A stretch of 6,366 nucleotides of DNA from a bacterium (lineage in GTDB: Bacteria; Patescibacteriota; Patescibacteriia; Patescibacteriales; GWE2-39-37): contig JAJYMT010000056.1 of NCBI GenBank assembly GCA_021786695.1, positions 1 through 6,366 of the forward strand, in the 5' to 3' direction. This document shows, piece by piece, positions 1 through 5,438 of this stretch. Numbering within the stretch: the first letter of the stretch is position 1; every line of letters begins with the position of its first letter. Both the position numbers and the translations under genes were made by a program. The notes beneath the pieces were generated by a model, which searched no databases, was not told where the DNA came from, and was given only the letters and a program-made list of their open reading frames with translations.

Positions 1-52
1 CTTCCATCTTCAGGTCGCGCGCAATGGTTTCGACCTCGGGCAATTCGGGCAT
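1..52 (-). CDS. mutM: Formamidopyrimidine-DNA glycosylase, N-terminal fragment (cut by the window edge)
   Basis: Only the first 17 codons are visible, reading MPELPEVETIARDLKME from an ATG at 52-50. This is the signature N-terminus of Fpg/MutM, the base-excision-repair enzyme that removes oxidised purines such as 8-oxoguanine and then cleaves the abasic site. In this family Pro2 (the N-terminus after Met removal) is the Schiff-base nucleophile and Glu3 the general acid; both are present. The LPEVET wording fits Fpg better than the related endonuclease VIII (Nei), which usually starts MPEGPE. The gene lies 169 bases downstream of the second phosphoglycerate mutase on the same strand. The bases before the ATG (TTTAATTTGAAAC) hold no Shine-Dalgarno sequence. 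The helix-two-turn-helix and zinc-finger parts lie outside the window. Confidence 0.9.
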   Translation of the reverse strand, partial: MPELPEVETIARDLKME

Positions 53-70
53 GTTTCAAATTAAAAATTA

Positions 71-151
71 AAAAATCAAAATGCAAAATTTAAGTTATTA
101 TTCCGTATCGTTCCGCTACTGGCGGAACGATACTCCATAATTTTGATTTTT
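71..151. repeat. Nested inverted repeat: AT-rich arms around a GC-rich hairpin
   Basis: The arm AAAAATCAAAAT at 71-82 is the exact reverse complement of ATTTTGATTTTT at 140-151. Between the arms sits the perfect stem GTATCGTTCCGC (105-116) / GCGGAACGATAC (122-133) with a 5-base loop. The whole unit is 81 bases and symmetric, as expected of a small palindromic repeat or a non-autonomous mobile unit. No target-site duplication is evident. It could also act as a transcript-end hairpin, but no U-rich tract follows the stem directly on either strand. Confidence 0.6.
105..133. repeat. Perfect 12-bp stem-loop (bidirectional)
   Basis: GTATCGTTCCGC (105-116) pairs without mismatch with GCGGAACGATAC (122-133) across the loop TACTG. 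On the minus-strand transcript it would lie in the 3' region of the gpmI copy B message or the 5' region of mutM. The following bases are GGAATAATAAC on the minus strand and TCCATAATTTTG on the plus strand, so it is not a textbook intrinsic terminator in either direction. Its core CCGCTA(CTG)GCGG resembles the hairpin core CCGCTA(TC)GCGG in the spacer at 1865-1880. Confidence 0.7.
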
Positions 152-152
152 C

Positions 153-199
153 CCGCAACATATATCAATTATATTGAATGCGGGATCCCGCTGTTGCGG
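153..199. other. Predicted three-way-junction fold after the gpmI copy B stop
   Basis: CCGCAACA (153-160) is the exact reverse complement of TGTTGCGG (192-199), giving an 8-bp closing stem. Inside it are two further hairpins: TCAAT (165-169) with ATTGA (173-177), loop TAT, and the perfect palindrome GCGGGATCCCGC (180-191), which can form a 4-bp stem with loop GATC. Three perfect helices nested in 47 bases begin 22 bases beyond the gpmI copy B stop. The complementarity is read directly; whether it folds or functions as RNA or DNA is inference. Confidence 0.5.
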
Positions 200-221
200 T
201 GATGATTTTTACGTTTTACAT

Positions 222-1820
222 TTATATCAGCGCTCTTCCCGTCATCGCTTCCGGCTTGTTCAAAAACATGATTTTTATGATGGTGGGCGCGATGTCGGAC
301 AGGATGCCTTGCGGCTGCACCAGCGACAGATCGCCGTTAATCACATCCTGACCTCCGATCACGCGGCCTTCATACTCTTTGCCGATCAGGATAAACGGCA
401 CCGGATTGCTGGTGTGTTCCTTGGAAATCGAGCCGGTCTGCATATTGAACTTTTCTTCGGCGTTTCCGTGGTCGGCCGTAATCATCATTATACCGTCGCG
501 GGCCAGCACCGCTTTATAAATCTTGCCGATGCACTTATCCACGACTTCGCAAGCGATCGTGGTGGCCTTGATGTTTCCGGAATGGCCCACCATATCGGCA
601 TTGGCAAAATTCACCAGGATAAAATCATATAAATCATCATTGACCGCCTTTAGGATTTTATCGGTCACTTCGAGGGCCGACATCTCCGGCCTCTGGTCGT
701 AGCTCGCGACCGGCGGCGACGGCACCAGTTCATGCGTCTCCCCTTCCGACTTGATCTCCCGCCCGCCGTTGAAAAAGTAAGTGACGTGCGCGTATTTCTC
801 GGTTTCGGCGATCCGCAGTTGTTTCAGGCCGGCGCCGGCGATTACTTCCCCTAAAGTGTCTTTGATGACTTCCGGCGGGAACACCACTTCTACCGGCAGG
901 TCTTTTTCATATTCGGTAAAACAGGCGAAAAACAGATTCTTGATCGCCGGCCGCGCGAAACGGTCAAAGCCCGGCAGGACGAACGCTTTGGTCAGTTGGC
1001 GCGCGCGATCGGGGCGGAAATTAAAAAAGATCACTGCGTCGTTGTCGCCGATGTTGGCAACCGGCCGATCGCCTTCGACCATCACCGTCGGAATGAACTC
1101 CTCGTCATAAATTTTCTTGCCGTATCCTTCTTCCACCGCCAATAGCGGATCACTCGCGCTCGGGCCTTTGCCCGACACCATGGCGGAGTAGGCCTTCTCG
1201 ATGCGATCCCAATGGTTATCCCGGTCCATGGCGTAGAATCTGCCTGAAAGCGTGGCGATTTTGCCGATGCCGTAATCGCCGATGATGCGGTTCAGGTCTT
1301 TCAAGTAACTCAAACCGCTGTTTAGGGGCACGTCGCGGCCGTCAAGGATCGCGTGGACGTAGGCCTCTTTCAGCCCCTGCTCCTTGGCGAAAACCAATAG
1401 CGCCTGCAGATGCTCGATCGAACTGTGCACGCCGCCGTTCGAAACCAAACCGACCAGATGCAGTTTACCCTGGTTGTCCAGCGCGTGCCGCGCCGCCCGG
1501 ATGAGCACCCGGTTCTGATAAAAACTGTTGTCGCCGATCGCCTTGTTGATGCGCGGCAGATCCTGGTAGATGATCCTGCCCAACCCCAGATTCAAGTGTC
1601 CGACCTCGCTGTTGCCGGACTCTCCCCAGGGCAGGCCGACCGCCTCGCCGGAAGCGCGCAAAGTCATCGCCGGATACTTGGCGATCAATTCCTTCAGATT
1701 GGGGGTATCGGCCTGGCTGATGGCATTGCCGCTATACGGCTGGATTATCCCCCAACCGTCAAGTACTGCCAGCACCACCGGTTTGGGGCGTTTTAAACTC
1801 GAATCGTTTCCGAATAACAT
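222..1820 (-). CDS. gpmI: 2,3-bisphosphoglycerate-independent phosphoglycerate mutase, canonical subtype (copy B)
   Basis: Interconverts 3-phosphoglycerate and 2-phosphoglycerate in the cytoplasm using two Mn ions and a phosphoserine intermediate (alkaline-phosphatase superfamily). The 532 residues are close to the usual length for this family (about 510-540). Visible ligands: D21 in DGWG, the phosphorylated serine S71 in GNSEVGH, D409 and H413 in ADMVGH, D450-H451 in TADHGN, and H469 in EHTSNPVP. Substrate-site motifs are also present: SNGGVHS (127-133), LDGRD (159-163), GRFYAMDRD (193-201), FRPDRAR (268-274) and EKYAHVTYFFNGG (341-353). The protein ends at the usual MTGRALI. The ATG at 1820 is the only sensible start; it is preceded by TTTAACTTTATTT with no Shine-Dalgarno sequence. 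The gene lies 100 bases downstream of a diverged paralog on the same strand. Nothing is missing, so it should be active. Confidence 0.96.
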   Translation of the reverse strand: MLFGNDSSLKRPKPVVLAVLDGWGIIQPYSGNAISQADTPNLKELIAKYPAMTLRASGEAVGLPWGESGNSEVGHLNLGLGRIIYQDLPRINKAIGDNSFYQNRVLIRAARHALDNQGKLHLVGLVSNGGVHSSIEHLQALLVFAKEQGLKEAYVHAILDGRDVPLNSGLSYLKDLNRIIGDYGIGKIATLSGRFYAMDRDNHWDRIEKAYSAMVSGKGPSASDPLLAVEEGYGKKIYDEEFIPTVMVEGDRPVANIGDNDAVIFFNFRPDRARQLTKAFVLPGFDRFARPAIKNLFFACFTEYEKDLPVEVVFPPEVIKDTLGEVIAGAGLKQLRIAETEKYAHVTYFFNGGREIKSEGETHELVPSPPVASYDQRPEMSALEVTDKILKAVNDDLYDFILVNFANADMVGHSGNIKATTIACEVVDKCIGKIYKAVLARDGIMMITADHGNAEEKFNMQTGSISKEHTSNPVPFILIGKEYEGRVIGGQDVINGDLSLVQPQGILSDIAPTIIKIMFLNKPEAMTGRALI

Positions 1821-1864
1821 AAATAAAGTTAAAAGTTAAAGGTGCAAAGTTAAAAGCTACGGAA

Positions 1865-1880
1865 CGCCGCTATCGCGGCG
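1865..1880. repeat. GC-rich hairpin
   Basis: CGCCGC (1865-1870) pairs perfectly with GCGGCG (1875-1880) across loop TATC. On the minus-strand transcript it is followed by TTCCGTAGCTTTTAAC, so it is at best a weak terminator for gpmI copy A. Confidence 0.5.
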
Positions 1881-1891
1881 AGAAATAAACT

Positions 1892-1910
1892 GCCTGCCCG
1901 CAGGGTAGGC
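1892..1910. repeat. GC-rich hairpin, GCCTGCCC/GGGTAGGC
   Basis: GCCTGCCC (1892-1899) and GGGTAGGC (1903-1910) form an 8-pair stem with one G-T pair (1896/1906) and loop GCA. As plus-strand RNA the pair is a wobble; as minus-strand RNA it is an A-C mismatch. It lies 10 bases past the gpmI copy A stop codon. It looks like a short interspersed palindrome and could be a copy of a genome-wide repeat. Confidence 0.5.
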
Positions 1911-1920
1911 CTCAAAAACT

Positions 1921-3528
1921 TTAAACTTTTAGCTTTGAACTTTTAATTATCAATGATTTTCCCGTCATTTCCTTGGGCTTTTCCCGCCCTAAGAGGCCCA
2001 GGATAGTCGGCGCGATATCGCTCAAACCGCCCTTGTCCAATCGTATTTTATCCTTTAAACCGTCGTTTATCAAGATGAACGGCACCGGGTTGGTCGAATG
2101 CTCGGTATCGATCTCGCCGGTCGCCAGGTTGACCATTTCTTCGATGTTGCCGTGATCCGCCGTCACCAGCACCGTACCGCCGGCCGCCAGATAAGCGTCG
2201 ACGATCTGTTTGAGATATTTATCCACCTGTCCGCAACATTTGACGCCGGCCGCCAGGTTGCCGGTATGCCCGACCATGTCGGGCGCCGCAAAATTCAAAA
2301 CCGTAAAATCAAATTTGTTTTTCTTGAGATTGCTAACGACCGCGCGCGCCAATTTGGCGGAACTCATCGCCGGCGTCTGGTCGTATGATTTGACGTCGGG
2401 CGAATCGACAAGCTGCCTGAATTCTCCCGCCACCGGATCGGCGTAGCCGCCGTTGAAAAAAAACGTCACGTGAGCGTACTTTTCGTTTTCCGCGATGTAA
2501 AGCTGTCTCAGATCGGCAAGCTGCATCGGCAGGGTCTGGTGCAGGTCGGGACTGGGGAAAGCCGACAAGATGTTATCGAGGTCGGGACCGAAATCGGTCA
2601 TCGCTACGAACAGCAGATTGGTGAATACTTTTTTCCGCTTGAACGAGCCGAGATTCTTCGCGTTAAAGTCCTTCTGGACGAAGGGCTTGGCAATCTGGCG
2701 CGCGCGATCGGAGCGCAGATTGAAAAAAATCACGCTGTCATTCTCTTCGATCCTGGGGGTCGGCCTGCCGCCCTCGGTAATCACATAAGGCATGATAAAT
2801 TCATCCGAATCGCCGCGGTTATAGGCCTCGGAAATCGCCGCCTCGGCCGAAGCCGCCGCGCGGCAATTTTCCCCGTCGCAAGCGCCGACCGTCAGCGCGT
2901 CGTAAGCCAGCTCAGTTCGGGACCAGACCTTCTTGCGGTCCATGGCGTAAAAACGGCCGACCACGGTATTGATCCGCTCGGCGCCGGAAAAGGTTTTTTC
3001 CAGATTGCTGATCAGTTTGCTGGCGGCATATTTGGGCGAATCGCGGCCGTCGGTAAACAGGTGCAGATTGACGTCTTTCACCTGCTGCTGTTTCAAAAAA
3101 GTGAGCAGAGCGAGTAAATGGTCCGGGTCGCTGTGGGCGCTCATATTGTTGCCGAGCATGCCCAAAAGGTGGATCCGCGACTTGAATTTCTTGATGTGGG
3201 CGACCGCTTCCATGAAGGCCGGATTCTTGAAAAAGGTGCCGTTGGAAATATTCTTACTGATACGCACCGAGTCCTGTTCGGTCACCCGGCCGGCGCCGAT
3301 ATTCATGTGTCCCGCCTCGCTGTTGCCGTCCTGGCCCGGCGGCAGTCCGACGAATCTGCCCGAGGCCTCAAGCGTGGTATAGGGATAAATCTTGGCCAGC
3401 CGATCCATGGTCGGCGTCTTGGCCAGGGTGATGGCGTTGCCCTTGCTTTCGGGCGCCAAGCCCCAACCGTCGAGGATAACGAGGATCAAAGGTAAAATCT
3501 TATTGTTTTCTTTTTTTTTATTAACCAT
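1921..3528 (-). CDS. gpmI: 2,3-bisphosphoglycerate-independent phosphoglycerate mutase, divergent subtype (copy A)
   Basis: Second cofactor-independent phosphoglycerate mutase, 535 residues from the ATG at 3528. It keeps every catalytic and metal residue of the family: D20 (DGWG), S70 (GNSEAGH), D417 and H421 (PDMVGH), D458-H459 (TADHGN), H477 (EHSTNPVP), plus TDGRD (159-163), GRFYAMDRK, LRSDRAR and EKYAHVTFFFNGG. It differs from copy B in the substrate-loop region, where the usual SDGGVHS is replaced by GNNMSAHSDPDH (126-137) with one extra residue, and it has a longer, cysteine-bearing stretch near 216-240. A TTG 15 bases upstream (3543) would add MFLHK; I prefer the ATG because codons 2-10 already read as an ordinary lysine/asparagine-rich leader. 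No Shine-Dalgarno is seen. After the usual MTGKSLI end, eight extra residues (IKSSKLKV) are encoded by an AT-rich repeat arm. Confidence 0.94.
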   Translation of the reverse strand: MVNKKKENNKILPLILVILDGWGLAPESKGNAITLAKTPTMDRLAKIYPYTTLEASGRFVGLPPGQDGNSEAGHMNIGAGRVTEQDSVRISKNISNGTFFKNPAFMEAVAHIKKFKSRIHLLGMLGNNMSAHSDPDHLLALLTFLKQQQVKDVNLHLFTDGRDSPKYAASKLISNLEKTFSGAERINTVVGRFYAMDRKKVWSRTELAYDALTVGACDGENCRAAASAEAAISEAYNRGDSDEFIMPYVITEGGRPTPRIEENDSVIFFNLRSDRARQIAKPFVQKDFNAKNLGSFKRKKVFTNLLFVAMTDFGPDLDNILSAFPSPDLHQTLPMQLADLRQLYIAENEKYAHVTFFFNGGYADPVAGEFRQLVDSPDVKSYDQTPAMSSAKLARAVVSNLKKNKFDFTVLNFAAPDMVGHTGNLAAGVKCCGQVDKYLKQIVDAYLAAGGTVLVTADHGNIEEMVNLATGEIDTEHSTNPVPFILINDGLKDKIRLDKGGLSDIAPTILGLLGREKPKEMTGKSLIIKSSKLKV

Positions 3529-3653
3529 CTTATGTAAAAACAAAAACTGGAATAATTTTTAATTTTCCAATTTTGAATTTTGATTGAATTTTTTAATGAA
3601 TTAATTTTAAATTAAGAAGTTCAAAATTGATTCAAAATTCTAAATTCAAAATT
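3529..3653. other. AT-rich spacer between eno and gpmI copy A
   Basis: About 125 bases made almost only of A and T, built from TTCAAAATT/AATTTTGAA words. CAATTTTGAA at 3568-3577 is the exact reverse complement of TTCAAAATTG at 3620-3629, and further partial copies occur at 3577-3589 and 3630-3653. There is no GC-rich stem, so no intrinsic terminator is visible after eno. No gene and no convincing promoter are seen; an A/T-only sequence gives many chance -10 matches. Confidence 0.6.
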
Positions 3654-4919
3654 TTATTTTTGGTTCAACCAATCCTCAATCTCCATCAGCCGATTATACT
3701 TCGCCAACCGCTCTCCCCGAGAAAGCGACCCAGCCTTGATGTATTCCGAGCCGACCGCCACCGCCAAGTCGGCGATGAAATCATCGGCGGTCTCGCCCGA
3801 GCGGTGCGAAACCATAATCTTATACTTATGCTTCTGGGCTAATTTTATACACTCGATGGTTTCAGAAAGCGTGCCGACCTGATTCAATTTGATCAGGATG
3901 GCGTTGCCGGCTTTTTCTTTCAGCCCCTGCCGCAGCCGCTTGACGTTGGTCACGAACAGGTCGTCGCCGACCAACAGCAGTTCATCGCCCAGTTCGCGGG
4001 TCAGGTCGCGCCAGCCCTGCCAATCGTCTTCGGACAGCCCGTCTTCGATCGACACCACCGGAAAATTCCTGAACCATTCATAATACAGGCCGATCAGATT
4101 GGCAGTAGTGAAATGCGCCTGATCCAGCTTGAAAATATACTGCTTTTTTTCCTGATGATAAAATTGCGAGGAGCCGGCGTCGATCCCCAACCCGAAATCC
4201 TTGCCCGGCTTGTAGCCGGCGCGCACGCCGGCGGCCAGGATCATCTCCATCACCTTGATGCTCGAAGAGATGTCCGGAGCGTAGCCGCCCTCGTCGCCGA
4301 CGTTGGTCTCCAAATGTTTTTGCCTCAGCACGTTGCCGAGCGAATGAAAAATCTCCGAACCGAGCCGGACTTTTTCCGCGAAAGTTTTTTTGCCCAAGGG
4401 TACGACCATAAATTCTTGGAAATCCAGATTGGTGTTCGCGTGGCGGCCGCCGTTCAGGATGTTGAAGGCCGGGGTCGGCAAACCCATGCCGTTATGCTGG
4501 AAATCGTATGCTTGAGCGATGTATTGATAAAGTTCCAAACCTTTATCCGCGGCGGCGGCACGGGCACAGGCCAGCGACACCGACAGGATGGCGTTGGCGC
4601 CCAGCTTTTTTTTGTTTTCGCTGCCATCAAGATTGATCATCAGCCGGTCGATTTCCTCCTGTTTGTCCGCCTCCAGGCCGATCAATTTTTCCGCGATCTT
4701 AACGCGGACATTGTTGACCGCTTTAAGCACCCCCAGGCCGTTATACCGCTTCACGTCGCCGTCGCGGAGCTCCCAGGCCTCGTGTACGCCGGTCGAGGCG
4801 CCCGACGGCACGCTGGCCTTGGCCCTGGCGCCGCTTGAGAGAATCACGGTCGTTTCAACGGTAGGATTGCCACGGGAGTCGAGTATTTCCCTGGCGGTGA
4901 TGGTTTTGATTGTCGACAT
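3654..4919 (-). CDS. eno: Enolase (phosphopyruvate hydratase)
   Basis: Dehydrates 2-phosphoglycerate to phosphoenolpyruvate in the cytoplasm; Mg-dependent. The 421 residues are slightly shorter than the usual 425-435. The N-terminal domain opens with AREILDSRGNPTVE (9-22) and the mobile substrate loop PSGASTG (38-44). The barrel domain carries H160 (GGRHANTN), the general acid E210 (VGDEGGYAPD), metal ligands D247 (GIDAGSS), E292 (SIEDGL) and D319 (VGDDLFVTN), the catalytic base K344 (LIKLNQVGT), H372-R373-S374 (SHRSGET) and K395 (YIKAGSLSRGER). All key positions are intact, so the enzyme should be active. Its ATG begins directly after the TAA of the pilin-like gene (AAATAAATG), without a Shine-Dalgarno sequence, which suggests translational coupling. 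It sits between the pilin-like gene and the phosphoglycerate mutases, the enzymes that make its substrate. Confidence 0.97.
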   Translation of the reverse strand: MSTIKTITAREILDSRGNPTVETTVILSSGARAKASVPSGASTGVHEAWELRDGDVKRYNGLGVLKAVNNVRVKIAEKLIGLEADKQEEIDRLMINLDGSENKKKLGANAILSVSLACARAAAADKGLELYQYIAQAYDFQHNGMGLPTPAFNILNGGRHANTNLDFQEFMVVPLGKKTFAEKVRLGSEIFHSLGNVLRQKHLETNVGDEGGYAPDISSSIKVMEMILAAGVRAGYKPGKDFGLGIDAGSSQFYHQEKKQYIFKLDQAHFTTANLIGLYYEWFRNFPVVSIEDGLSEDDWQGWRDLTRELGDELLLVGDDLFVTNVKRLRQGLKEKAGNAILIKLNQVGTLSETIECIKLAQKHKYKIMVSHRSGETADDFIADLAVAVGSEYIKAGSLSRGERLAKYNRLMEIEDWLNQK

Positions 4920-4925
4920 TTATTT
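4917..4925 (-). promoter_or_regulatory. Stop-start junction pilin/eno (AAATAAATG)
   Basis: The pilin frame ends AAA TAA directly against the enolase ATG, the same nine bases as the pgk/pilin junction. No Shine-Dalgarno sequence precedes it. Termination-reinitiation coupling is the likely reading (inference). Confidence 0.6.
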
Positions 4926-5438
4926 GATGATTACTTTTATAACGTCGTCGGTGGTGCTGCCGACAAGATCGCGGCCGGCCGAGCCGATCACGGCCGCCGC
5001 GGTACAGCCGCTGGTACAGCCGGGCTGGTTGCTCGCGTCCACCCGATAGTCGCCCCGGAAAAAATACTGCCCGCCCCAGGGATCGGTCGGAATCTTTGCC
5101 ATATAAGGTCCGGCCCAGTTATTGAACGGGGTGCCGCTAACGTCATCCGCCACGATGCCGACCGCTCCGGAACTCAAATTAGCGCTTGAATAGGTGCTGG
5201 TGGCGTCGACCGGAGAATGACCGGGCCATTCGCCCGTGTCATTGGCCATGGCCGCCATCGCCTTGTATATTTCATTGATTTCACTTTGCGCCTTTGCTAC
5301 TTTGGCGCGTTCGCGCGCGAAACTTACCGCCACCATCGCCAGCGTAGCCAGTACGCCGATGATCGCGATTACCACCAGCAATTCGATCAGGGTGAACCCC
5401 GGAGTTTTTTTGATCGGCATTTGTTTATCATTAATCAT
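4920..5438 (-). CDS. Type IV pilin-like / GspG-like prepilin
   Basis: A 172-residue protein with a class III prepilin signal. A short basic leader ends in G14, followed by F15 and the conserved glutamate E19 (+5 of the mature protein), then one hydrophobic helix (about 15-40, FTLIELLVVIAIIGVLATLA) used for membrane anchoring and filament packing. A charged, helical stretch (about 41-62) follows, then a small globular domain with the GspG-type WAGPYMAKIPTDPWGGQYFF segment in two parts (WAGPYM at 108-113, TDPWG at 118-122). C141 and C145 in GCTSGCT could form a short disulfide loop. A prepilin peptidase would be expected to cut after G14. M7 (5420) is an equally good start giving a shorter leader; M1 is chosen because it abuts the pgk stop. 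No assembly ATPase or peptidase gene is nearby, so pilus subunit versus secretion pseudopilin cannot be told apart. Confidence 0.9.
   Translation of the reverse strand: MINDKQMPIKKTPGFTLIELLVVIAIIGVLATLAMVAVSFARERAKVAKAQSEINEIYKAMAAMANDTGEWPGHSPVDATSTYSSANLSSGAVGIVADDVSGTPFNNWAGPYMAKIPTDPWGGQYFFRGDYRVDASNQPGCTSGCTAAAVIGSAGRDLVGSTTDDVIKVIIK

Larger units (their letters stand above)
53..221. other. Structured AT-rich spacer between gpmI copy B and mutM
   Basis: No gene is visible in these 169 bases. Seen directly: a predicted three-way-junction fold (153-199), a perfect 12-bp stem-loop (105-133), and 12-bp AT-rich inverted arms (71-82 with 140-151) that enclose that stem-loop. The remaining bases are runs of A and T. 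The spacer is far more AT-rich than the genes beside it. It could hold the 3' end of the gpmI message, a mutM promoter, or a small non-coding repeat element; the sequence alone does not decide. Confidence 0.7.
1821..1920. other. Spacer between the two gpmI genes: AT-rich inverted arms around two GC hairpins
   Basis: The spacer between the paralogs has AAAGTTAAAAGTTAAA-type repeats on the left. On the right the complementary words run into the end of gpmI copy A: TTAAAAGTT at 1829-1837 pairs exactly with 1938-1946, and AAAGTTAAAAG at 1846-1856 pairs with 1926-1936 at 10 of 11 positions. Between the arms lie two short GC-rich hairpins (1865-1880 and 1892-1910). The layout resembles the 71-151 element. 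No clear promoter is visible. The hairpins could slow or end transcription from copy A, but the U-rich tract after them is weak. Confidence 0.6.

Noticed and set aside
105..133. The perfect stem-loop as an intrinsic terminator
   Set aside because: No U-rich run follows the stem directly on either strand, so the hairpin is reported only as a repeat.
168..173. Perfect minus-strand TATAAT as a -10 box for mutM
   Set aside because: No -35-like hexamer lies at 16-18 bases, and such a match is expected by chance in so AT-rich a spacer. It also falls inside the folded element. Kept only as a weak possibility.
174..632. Plus-strand open frame starting in the mutM-gpmI spacer
   Set aside because: Most of it is antisense to the conserved C-terminal part of gpmI copy B, and its residues show no protein-like pattern.
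2470..3117. Plus-strand open frame (215 codons) opposite gpmI copy A
   Set aside because: A shadow of the conserved mutase gene; no recognisable domain and no start signal.
3529..3543. TTG at 3543 as the start of gpmI copy A
   Set aside because: An ATG lies 15 bases downstream; the extra residues MFLHK match nothing expected of the family and are encoded by spacer-like sequence.
53..3653. CRISPR array or tRNA in the spacers
   Set aside because: Repeats are irregular, short and inverted, without evenly spaced direct repeats; the three-helix fold at 153-199 lacks tRNA arm sizes and conserved bases.
4113..4838. Long plus-strand open frame (241 codons) opposite eno
   Set aside because: It lies wholly inside a clear enolase gene, has no family motif, and is explained by GC-rich third codon positions on the other strand.
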